DNA of 7,361 nt from Candidatus Omnitrophota bacterium (GTDB lineage Bacteria > Omnitrophota > Gorgyraeia > Duberdicusellales > 4484-171). The notes below the pieces were generated by a model that ran no database searches, was not told the origin of the DNA, and saw nothing but the letters and a program-made list of their open reading frames with translations. Shown here one piece after another: positions 1 to 5,417 of the stretch. The stretch spans positions 1-7,361 of the forward strand of contig QNCE01000063.1 of the NCBI GenBank assembly GCA_003644405.1, read 5' to 3'. The position numbers and the translations under genes were made by a program. Numbering within the stretch: position 1 is the first letter of the stretch; every line of letters starts with the position of its first letter.

Positions 1-1181
1 CCTTCTCCCACATTTATTTTGTAAAAGAACTTCTTCTTCTCTAAAACATTCTGTAAAATACGCTCAGCGGTATTCCACTTTTCTATCTCACCAATAAACT
101 CCTCTGGCCGAGTACTTAGTTCTGCCTCAAAATTTTTGAACCCAAACTTATCCATAGCATCCTTTACAAAATCCAAAACTCCCTCTATCTCTTTCTCCAA
201 ATCTTCCTCTTTACAAAAAATATGCGCATCGTCTTGGGTAAATCCCCTTACTCTTAGCAGACCGTGAAGAACACCACTTTTTTCGTAACGGTAAACTGTG
301 CCTAATTCAAATATCCTCAAGGGTAAATTGCGCCAGCTTCTCAATTCTGATTTGTAAATAAGAATGTGTCCTGGACAATTCATAGGTTTTAAAATGAACT
401 CTTGGTTCTCTTTGGTGATTGAGTACATATAATCTTTATAATAAGTAAGGTGCCCACTTCTTTCCCAAAGAGTTTTATCCATAATATGCGGGGTTATTAC
501 TAATTGATATTCTCTTTTTCTATGTTCAGCTATCAACCAATCTTCTATTATTCTTCTTAAAATTGCTCCTTGGGGTAAATAAAAAACTAAACCTGCACCA
601 GCTTCTTCATGGTAAATATCATAAAGAGCTAAATCTTTCCCTAATCGGCGATGGTCTCTTTCTTTTATCTCTTTTAATCTTTGAAGGTATTCCTCTAATT
701 CCTGAGAAGAAAAAAATGCTGTCCCATAAATACGAATAAGTTGGGGACCTTTTTCTTTTCCCCGCCAGTAGGCTCCTGAAATAGAGAGAAGTTTAAAGTA
801 CTTTGCCTCTTTAGTAGAATTAAGATGTGGACCCCGACACAGATCAATGAAATCATTATGTCTATAGATAGAAACTGTATCTCCCGGTATCTCTTTAATC
901 AACTCTAGTTTGTAAATTTCTCCTTCTTTCTTAAAGTACTCCTCTGCTTTTGTCTTTGGCCACTCTTCCCTTATAAAAGGGTAATTCTTTTGAATAATCT
1001 TTTTCATCTCCTCTTCAATCCTGGGAAGATCCTCCTCTCCTATCTTCTCTGGAATATCAAAATCATAGTAAAAACCATCCTGAATTGCCGGACCAATCCC
1101 CAATTTAACACGAGGGTAGAGTCTCTTTACTGCTGAAGCCATAATGTGTGCACAAGAATGTCTTAACGTATCTAAATCCAT
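1..1181 (-). CDS. thrS: Threonyl-tRNA synthetase, TGS-less, 3' end cut by window
   Basis: A class II aminoacyl-tRNA synthetase that charges tRNA-Thr with threonine in the cytoplasm. I translated 393 codons from the ATG at 1179-1181; the frame is still open at the left edge. The protein opens directly in the editing domain, with HSCAH at residues 8-12 and CRGPH at 115-119, the four-residue site that removes mischarged serine. The catalytic core follows: MNCPGH at 267-272 gives the first zinc ligand (C269), the motif 2 region is around 297-315 (VYRYEKSG), and H320 in DDAHIF should be the second zinc ligand. The third ligand and the anticodon-binding domain lie beyond the window. Compared with E. 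coli ThrRS about 65 N-terminal residues, the TGS domain, are missing. They cannot lie upstream because tRNA-Val ends 19 bases before the ATG. A modest GGGA sits 5 bases before the ATG; an in-frame TTG four codons upstream has no ribosome binding site. Identification is very secure. Confidence 0.97.
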   Translation of the reverse strand, partial: MDLDTLRHSCAHIMASAVKRLYPRVKLGIGPAIQDGFYYDFDIPEKIGEEDLPRIEEEMKKIIQKNYPFIREEWPKTKAEEYFKKEGEIYKLELIKEIPGDTVSIYRHNDFIDLCRGPHLNSTKEAKYFKLLSISGAYWRGKEKGPQLIRIYGTAFFSSQELEEYLQRLKEIKERDHRRLGKDLALYDIYHEEAGAGLVFYLPQGAILRRIIEDWLIAEHRKREYQLVITPHIMDKTLWERSGHLTYYKDYMYSITKENQEFILKPMNCPGHILIYKSELRSWRNLPLRIFELGTVYRYEKSGVLHGLLRVRGFTQDDAHIFCKEEDLEKEIEGVLDFVKDAMDKFGFKNFEAELSTRPEEFIGEIEKWNTAERILQNVLEKKKFFYKINVGE

Positions 1182-1200
1182 CGCTTCCCACAATAAATTT

Positions 1201-1277
1201 TGGTGGGCGCAAGAGGACTTGAACCTCTGACCTTCACGATGTCAACGTGACGCTCTAGCCACCTGAGCTATGCGCCC
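1201..1277 (-). tRNA. tRNA-Val, anticodon GAC
   Basis: The minus strand folds into a complete cloverleaf. The acceptor stem is GGGCGCA with TGCGCCC, and the anticodon stem TCACG/CGTGA encloses loop TTGACAT, giving anticodon GAC (valine). The T arm is AGAGG/CCTCT around TTCAAGT. The discriminator is A and the 3' CCA is encoded (TGG at 1201-1203 on the plus strand). The mature 3' end lies 19 bases before the thrS ATG, so the two are very probably on one transcript. Confidence 0.97.
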
Positions 1278-1294
1278 ACATTTTTTAGTAAGTA

Positions 1295-1380
1295 TGGGCG
1301 GGGAGGGACTCGAACCCTCACGTCCCTTACGGGACATGGGATTTTAAGTCCCAGGCGTCTGCCTATTCCGCCACCCGCCC
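1295..1380 (-). tRNA. tRNA-Leu, anticodon UAA
   Basis: The minus strand folds as a type II tRNA with a long variable arm. The acceptor stem is GGGCGGG with CCCGCCC. The anticodon stem TGGGA/TCCCA encloses loop CTTAAAA, giving anticodon UAA (leucine). The long variable arm is the hairpin TGTCCC-GTAA-GGGACG, and the T arm is GAGGG/CCCTC around TTCGAGT. The discriminator is A. The 3' CCA is not encoded (the next bases read TAC), unlike the neighbouring tRNA-Val. Confidence 0.97.
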
Positions 1381-1525
1381 ATAACTTTTTATTCCCTTCA
1401 TCAACTTTTTAATTCTTCCTAACGTGACTCTCTTCAATCGTAAGCAATACGGAAATAACTTATAAGATGCATTCTTACAAACAAAGTTATTCCCCTCACC
1501 TACCTAAAGAATTTTTCTTATTTAA
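1381..1525 (-). other. 145-base spacer between tRNA-Cys and tRNA-Leu, with a hairpin
   Basis: The spacer holds no convincing gene, promoter or terminator. Its one clear structure is an inverted repeat. On the plus strand, 1454-1461 (AATAACTT) pairs perfectly with 1484-1491 (AAGTTATT). Nested inside, 1463-1467 (TAAGA) pairs with 1473-1477 (TCTTA) around a 5-base loop, leaving a short bulge on one side. There is no T-run on either side, so it does not look like an intrinsic terminator. An RNA-processing structure in the tRNA precursor is possible. Confidence 0.5.
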
Positions 1526-1597
1526 AGGCGGCGAGCGGATTTGAACCGCTGAATAGTGGTTTTGCAGACCACTGCCTTTCCCCTTGGCTACGCCGCC
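1526..1597 (-). tRNA. tRNA-Cys, anticodon GCA
   Basis: The minus strand folds into a compact cloverleaf. The acceptor stem is GGCGGCG with CGCCGCC, and the anticodon stem GTGGT/ACCAC encloses loop CTGCAAA, giving anticodon GCA (cysteine). The T arm is AGCGG/CCGCT around TTCAAAT. The discriminator base is U73, the known identity element for cysteinyl-tRNA. CCA is not encoded (TTA follows). It begins only 9 bases after the rpoZ stop codon, so it is probably cut from the same transcript. Confidence 0.97.
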
Positions 1598-1606
1598 TTT
1601 TCTCTT

Positions 1607-1810
1607 CTACTTACTTTCTCCTACTTTTATTTTTTTAAGAGCGATCTCTCTTAAAGCGTTATCTAATGCCTTTTCTGAAGGCTTTTCTATCAAAGGTTTC
1701 TCTCCGTCAGCAAGCTGAAGTGCTCTCTTTGCCCCTAGCACCGCAAGTTTATAAACAGAACCGTTACTGGCCTCTAAAAGTTTCTCTAAAGGAACATAAT
1801 CTTGGCTCAT
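1607..1810 (-). CDS. rpoZ: DNA-directed RNA polymerase omega subunit
   Basis: A 67-residue protein matching the small omega subunit, which binds the beta-prime C-terminus and helps assemble and stabilise RNA polymerase. The diagnostic stretch is NGSVYKLAVLGAKRALQLA at about residues 16-34, corresponding to the conserved omega helix (N-x-Y-x-L-V-x-x-A-A-K-R-A). The C-terminal half is a charged helical region ending in KKIKVGESK. Length is normal for the family. The ATG (1808-1810) overlaps the gmk TGA as ATGA, fixing the start and indicating translational coupling. It ends in TAG, 9 bases before tRNA-Cys. The gmk-rpoZ order is widespread in bacteria and supports the call. Confidence 0.93.
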   Translation of the reverse strand: MSQDYVPLEKLLEASNGSVYKLAVLGAKRALQLADGEKPLIEKPSEKALDNALREIALKKIKVGESK

Positions 1811-2382
1811 TGATTAATCCCATTCCTTAGTATCTCCTCTAATTTTTTTACACTTTCCCTAATATTCTGATTAACTATTAAATAATCATAGAATTTCAAA
1901 AATTGCAACTCTTTTTTTGCTAGGCTTATTCTCTTCTTTATATTCTGAGAATTTTCCTTTCTTTTTTTCAATCGACACAAAAGTTCCTCTCGATGAGGAA
2001 CAGTTATAAAAATAGTAATTATTTTATCTTTCTTTAGTTTACTTTTCAAATACTTTCCTCCTTTAACATCAATGCAAAGAATCAAATTTTTACCTCTTCT
2101 CTTTGCTTCCTCTAAAAAAAATCTTGGTGTGCCATAAAAATCATCTAAAACTTTTTGTGTCTCTAGAAAAAATCCCTTCTTTTTCAAATCTTTAAAACTC
2201 TTCTCATCCACGAAGAAATAATCTCTTCCTTCCTTCTCTCCTCTTCGCTTCTTTCGAGTAGTAAAGGATATACCTCTTAAAAAATTATCCTTCACAAATT
2301 TTTTTTGGAATAGTCGATTGATAAGTGTGGTTTTACCTGCTCCTGAGGGGCCGGAGATGATAAATACTTTCGGTTTTCTCAT
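1807..2382 (-). CDS. gmk: Guanylate kinase
   Basis: A 191-residue cytoplasmic kinase that phosphorylates GMP to GDP with ATP, an essential step in GTP and dGTP supply. The P-loop GPSGAGKTT lies at residues 11-19. The GMP-binding segment follows at about 40-60, including TTRKKRRGEKEGRDYFF, with the conserved TTR, R-x-GE and G-x-DYFF elements. The later ILCIDVKGG (about 101-109) fits the Walker B-like strand, and the lid and C-terminal helices follow. Length is close to the usual 185-210. Its ATG (2380-2382) overlaps the yicC TGA as ATGA, and its TGA overlaps the rpoZ ATG in the same way. ndk, which makes nucleoside triphosphates, is encoded just upstream in the same operon. Confidence 0.96.
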   Translation of the reverse strand: MRKPKVFIISGPSGAGKTTLINRLFQKKFVKDNFLRGISFTTRKKRRGEKEGRDYFFVDEKSFKDLKKKGFFLETQKVLDDFYGTPRFFLEEAKRRGKNLILCIDVKGGKYLKSKLKKDKIITIFITVPHREELLCRLKKRKENSQNIKKRISLAKKELQFLKFYDYLIVNQNIRESVKKLEEILRNGINQ

Positions 2383-3158
2383 TCTATGTTCTGAGCCTGC
2401 TCTCTTATCCGCTCAGCACAAGTTTTTCCTTTTACAATTAATGATGCTACTCTCACTTTTTTTGTTTTACTCATACAGGTATTCAATTCTCTCAAAATCT
2501 CTTGAGCAAGAAAATCTATCTTCTTCCCTTTAGGAAGATTGCTTTTTTCATTCACTAATCTTCTCATTCTTCTTAAATAAAAAGTAATGAGAGTTATCTC
2601 CTCTTTAATATCTTCTTTGCCCAATTCCTCTCCAATTTTAGGTTTTATCTTCTTCACTTTTCTTATAATTTCATTTAGATCTTTTAAATAAGTCAAAATC
2701 TCTTTCTTTATATTCTTTCCTTCCTTTTCTCGAAATTCTACTAACCGAGCTAACGCCTCTCTCACTCCTTCTATAATTAAGTTATCTTCTCCTTTAGAAG
2801 AAGACTCCATCCTTACCAGCCCTGGCAGAGATAAAAAATCTTTTATACTCAATTTACCATCTATCTTAAGAAGAGCAGCCATTCTAGTTAACTGACGGTA
2901 ATAATCATAAAAAAGAGGAAAATTAAAGACTGCTTTTTCTCTGGAGAAAAACTTCAAAAAGAGGTACACCTCTACCCTTCCTCTAAAGATTTTCTTTTCA
3001 ATCAACTTCCTCAATTTTACTTCTAGTGCTATCTTCTGAGGAGGGAGATGGTGAAATTATATATCTAAGTATTTGGAATTCAATGACTTAATAATGATAT
3101 CTGCTTCCTCTCCTCTCTTCTTCTTCCTCGCTTGACCGTAGCCCGTCATTGCTCTCAT
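2379..3158 (-). pseudogene. yicC: YicC/YloC-family endoribonuclease gene with in-frame stop at codon 34
   Basis: The family comprises endoribonucleases (YicC in E. coli, YloC in Bacillus) commonly encoded beside gmk. The true start is the ATG at 3156-3158, which overlaps the ndk stop as ATGA and gives the family N-terminus MRAMTGYGQA. The frame reads on to NSKYLDI, then meets TAA at 3057-3059 (codon 34). The same frame resumes at once with FHHLPPQ and RGRVEV and stays open to the typical C-terminus REQAQNIE. Counting the stop as one residue, the product would be 259 residues, against about 290 for relatives. From memory of the family, some 28-30 residues are missing from the C-terminal domain before EDIKEE, and the usual acidic residues around the SK motif (here MSKTKKVRVA) are lost. 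A TTG at 3012-3014 could restart a 211-residue C-terminal product, but no good ribosome binding site precedes it. Alternatives are a sequencing or assembly error, or readthrough. Confidence 0.85.
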
Positions 3159-3661
3159 TTCCACACCTTCTTTTTTACTCTACCCAGGGTTATTTCTTTG
3201 ATAGGATATAAAGGGTAAACAATCTCATCCGGTTCAAACCAAAGTTTTATCTCTCGTTCTGCTTCCTCCTCACTACTAGAAGCATGAACTACATTTTCAT
3301 AAAGCCCGCTAGTGAGAATTCTTCCATAAGCTCCTCTAATAGATGTGGGTTCTGCTTCTTCGGGATTAGTTGCTCCTGCTATTTTTCTTACTTTTGCAAT
3401 AGCATCCTCACCCCAGTAAACAAGAGCCATTACCCGATTATCTCCATGGAGTCGACCGGTAATGTATTTAATAAGTTCGGAATAAAAAGGTTTTTCTTTA
3501 AGATGAGCATAATGTTTAGCAGCTAAGTCTTTAGAAACTTTAACCATTTTTGCTCCAATTATCTTTAATTTTGTCTCAGAAAGGCGAGTAAGAATGTTTC
3601 CGGTAAGAGATTTCTTTAACCCATCGGGCTTAATGATCACCAAAGTAGCTTGTTCTTTCAT
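3155..3661 (-). CDS. ndk: Nucleoside-diphosphate kinase
   Basis: A 168-residue enzyme that transfers the gamma-phosphate from ATP to other nucleoside diphosphates through a phosphohistidine intermediate. The N-terminus ATLVIIKPDG (5-14) is the family's first strand and loop. Nucleotide-binding residues appear in GATNPEEAEPTSIRGAYG (96-113), and the catalytic histidine is H126 in ENVVHASSSEEEAEREI. Most bacterial enzymes have 140-150 residues; here a C-terminal extension (about 147-168, YPLYPIKEITLGRVKKKVWK) adds a basic tail. The ATG overlaps the parB TGA as ATGA, and the TGA overlaps the yicC ATG, so it is coupled on both sides. Placement directly behind parB is unusual; upstream of yicC and gmk it makes a small nucleotide-metabolism block. 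Confidence 0.96.
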   Translation of the reverse strand: MKEQATLVIIKPDGLKKSLTGNILTRLSETKLKIIGAKMVKVSKDLAAKHYAHLKEKPFYSELIKYITGRLHGDNRVMALVYWGEDAIAKVRKIAGATNPEEAEPTSIRGAYGRILTSGLYENVVHASSSEEEAEREIKLWFEPDEIVYPLYPIKEITLGRVKKKVWK

Positions 3662-4485
3662 GACAACTTCTCTACTATTCTCTGTAAATCTGTTAAGTTG
3701 TGATACTGGATGATAATTTTACCTTGATTATTTTTTTTGTGCAACACTTTTACTTTTGTTCCTAAACTTTTTCTCAACTTTTCCTCTATCTCTTCCACAA
3801 AAGGATCGATAACCCTTTTTTTCTTCTTAGGGAGGCTCCTCCTTACTTTCTCCTCTATCTCCCTTACTGAAAACCCCTCTTTAATAATTTTGTAAAAAAG
3901 TGCCTTCTGCTCTTCTTCTTTTTCCAGCCCCAGAATAGCTCTTGCTTGAGTAAAGGTAATTATATTCTTCTTAACTGCCTCCTGAATCTCTTGAGGAAGT
4001 TTAAGAAGGCGAATGGTATTAGAGATAGAGGTTTTATCCTTTCCTATGAGTCTAGCTATTTCTTCATAAGTAAGAGCAAACTCCTCATTTAACCTCTTAA
4101 AAGCTAACGCTTCCTCGATAGGATTAAGGTTTTTCCTTTGCAGGTTTTCTACCAAAGCTAAAACTAAAGATTCTTTATCACTTACTTCTCGAATTATTGC
4201 TGGTAACTCTTTGATTCCCAAAGACTTAGCAGCTTGAAACCTACGACCTCCAGCAACAACCTCAAATTTTTCTCCTACTTTTCTTACTATAATAGGTTGA
4301 ATTATTCCTTTTTCTCTGATAGAAGCTTTTAAGTCTTCTAATTCTTGAGGATCGATTTCTTGACGAGGTTGAAAAGGAGAAGGTTCTATTTTTTCTACAG
4401 AGAGAGAAACAAAACTTTTTTCTTTCTCCTCTTTTTTTCTAGGGATCAATGCTTCTAATCCTTTTCCTAACACTTTCCTTTCCAT
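3658..4485 (-). CDS. parB: Chromosome-partitioning protein ParB (CTP-dependent clamp)
   Basis: A 275-residue DNA-binding clamp that loads at parS sites near the origin and is moved by ParA. The N-terminal ParA-contact motif LGKGLEALIP is at residues 6-15. The nucleotide-binding domain covers about 25-125, with the second CTP motif ENLQRKNLNP at 113-122. The first motif, normally GERRxR, reads GGRRFQ at 79-84, so the Glu and the last Arg are replaced. The helix-turn-helix is at about 139-164 (LTYEEIARLIG, then KDKTSISNTIRLLKLP), and the C-terminal dimerisation domain covers about 225-275. It starts 6 bases after the parA stop, using a GGAGG inside the last parA codons, and its TGA overlaps the ndk ATG. 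The family call is certain; the altered CTP motif is the oddity. Confidence 0.97.
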   Translation of the reverse strand: MERKVLGKGLEALIPRKKEEKEKSFVSLSVEKIEPSPFQPRQEIDPQELEDLKASIREKGIIQPIIVRKVGEKFEVVAGGRRFQAAKSLGIKELPAIIREVSDKESLVLALVENLQRKNLNPIEEALAFKRLNEEFALTYEEIARLIGKDKTSISNTIRLLKLPQEIQEAVKKNIITFTQARAILGLEKEEEQKALFYKIIKEGFSVREIEEKVRRSLPKKKKRVIDPFVEEIEEKLRKSLGTKVKVLHKKNNQGKIIIQYHNLTDLQRIVEKLS

Positions 4486-4491
4486 AAAAAA

Positions 4492-5295
4492 TCAGCCTCC
4501 TTCTTTTAAAGAAGACCCACACAAATCAAGATCTATCTTCCTTTTTAAAATCTCTTGAGTTAAATTGAGATAAGCTTTTGTTCCTACACAAGAAGGGTCA
4601 TAGAAAAGAATAGGTTTACCAAAGCTAGGAGCTTCTGCTAATTTCACATTGCGCGGAATGATAGTAGTAAATACTTTTTCTTTAAAAAATCTCTTCACCT
4701 CTTCTATTACTTGGAGAGCAAGACGTGTCCTAAAATCTGCCATGGTAAGAAGAACTCCTTCTATCTCCAAACGAGGATTTAATCTCTCCTTTACCAACTC
4801 AATAGTATTTAAAAGTTTAGAGACACCTTCTAAAGCGTAATATTCACACTGAATAGGAATAATAAGACTATCTGCAGCTACTAACACATTTACAGTAAGA
4901 AGTCCCAAAGAAGGAGGGGCATCGAGAATAATATAATCAAAATCATACCGTATCATCTCTAATAACCGTCTCAATCTACTCTCTCTCTCTTCTAAAGAGA
5001 CTAGTTCTATCTCTGCCCCTGTAAGAGAAATAGATGAAGGAATAAGAAAAAGGTTCTTCCAAGAAGTAGAAACAATAAGTTTTTGAGGAGGTTCTTTTTC
5101 TATCAACCCTTGGTAGATAGAAGGAAGTTCTGAGGAAACTTCTTTTCCTAAACCACTAGTAGCATTTCCTTGAGGATCAACATCTACAAGAAGAGTTTTT
5201 TTCCCTGCTAAAGCTAAAAATGTAGTTAAATTTACCGCAGTGGTGGTTTTCCCTGTTCCTCCCTTCTGATTACAAATTCCTATTATTTTACTCAT
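4492..5295 (-). CDS. parA: Chromosome-partitioning ATPase ParA (Soj type)
   Basis: A 267-residue ATPase that binds DNA non-specifically as an ATP-bound dimer and is released when ParB stimulates hydrolysis, pulling origin regions apart. The deviant Walker A motif KGGTGKTT is at residues 11-18, the A' strand LLVDVDPQGN at about 35-44, and the Walker B strand YIILDAPPSLG at about 120-130. No N-terminal helix-turn-helix extension is present, which matches chromosomal Soj-type ParA rather than the large plasmid type Ia proteins. The ATG at 5293-5295 starts the conserved MSKIIGICNQKGG. Ribosome binding is unremarkable: AAGGG lies 10 bases upstream and could pair with CCTT in a tiny hairpin. It is first in its operon, behind its own promoter and a leader carrying a 24-bp palindrome. 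Confidence 0.97.
   Translation of the reverse strand: MSKIIGICNQKGGTGKTTTAVNLTTFLALAGKKTLLVDVDPQGNATSGLGKEVSSELPSIYQGLIEKEPPQKLIVSTSWKNLFLIPSSISLTGAEIELVSLEERESRLRRLLEMIRYDFDYIILDAPPSLGLLTVNVLVAADSLIIPIQCEYYALEGVSKLLNTIELVKERLNPRLEIEGVLLTMADFRTRLALQVIEEVKRFFKEKVFTTIIPRNVKLAEAPSFGKPILFYDPSCVGTKAYLNLTQEILKRKIDLDLCGSSLKEGG
4496..4500 (-). promoter_or_regulatory. Ribosome binding site of parB inside parA
   Basis: GGAGG on the minus strand lies 10 bases before the parB ATG and inside the last codons of parA (its terminal Gly-Gly). Together with the 6-base gap between the two genes, it shows that parB translation is set up within parA. Confidence 0.75.
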
Positions 5296-5329
5296 TGAAG
5301 GAAAACCCTTATAAATCTTACATTTTTCT

Positions 5330-5353
5330 AAAAGTTTCCACGTGGAAACTTTT
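5330..5353. promoter_or_regulatory. 24-bp perfect palindrome, parS-like, in the parA leader
   Basis: The left arm AAAAGTTTCCAC and right arm GTGGAAACTTTT are exact reverse complements centred on CACGTG. The classical parS core (TGTTTCACGTGAAACA, or the GTTCCACGTGGAAC variant) shares the centre, but here each arm looks one base longer (GTTTCC/GGAAAC). It lies between the parA promoter and the parA ATG, where bound ParB could seed the clamp and repress its own operon. In RNA the same bases could form a hairpin behind yidC, but the trailing U-run is short and broken by A, so I do not call a terminator. Binding by ParB is inference from sequence and position. Confidence 0.65.
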
Positions 5354-5379
5354 TCCTAAATAAAACCTTCTGATTTTTA

Positions 5380-5408
5380 ATTTTATAAGATATTAAGAAA
5401 GTTGTCAA
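5380..5408 (-). promoter_or_regulatory. Sigma70-type promoter of the parA operon
   Basis: On the minus strand, TTGACA (5403-5408) is followed after exactly 17 bases by TAAAAT (5380-5385). Transcription should start near 5372-5375, giving a leader of roughly 78 bases that contains the palindrome at 5330-5353. The hexamers and spacer length are identical to those of the rpmH promoter at 7201-7229, and both are followed by TAA. Confidence 0.85.
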
Positions 5409-5417
5409 GAAAAGGTT

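Noticed and set aside
1363..1503. A 46-codon open frame on the minus strand in the tRNA-Cys/tRNA-Leu spacer, containing VTLGRIKK, similar to the end of ndk (ITLGRVKK).
   Set aside because: It has no ATG or GTG start and no ribosome binding site, and it ends inside tRNA-Leu. The match to ndk is short and not kept at the DNA level, so it is likely chance.
2318..2533. Plus-strand open frame of 71 codons across the gmk/yicC junction.
   Set aside because: It is antisense to well-supported genes and shows no family features.
3284..3526. Plus-strand open frame of 80 codons over ndk.
   Set aside because: It is a shadow of ndk on the opposite strand, rich in Ser, Phe and Cys, with no recognisable motif.
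4649..4840. Plus-strand open frame of 63 codons over parA.
   Set aside because: It lies entirely antisense to parA and has no support of its own.
5330..5353. Intrinsic terminator for yidC.
   Set aside because: The palindrome could form a stem, but it lacks a GC-rich core of the usual kind and the trailing T-run is short and broken by A. A protein-binding site fits better.
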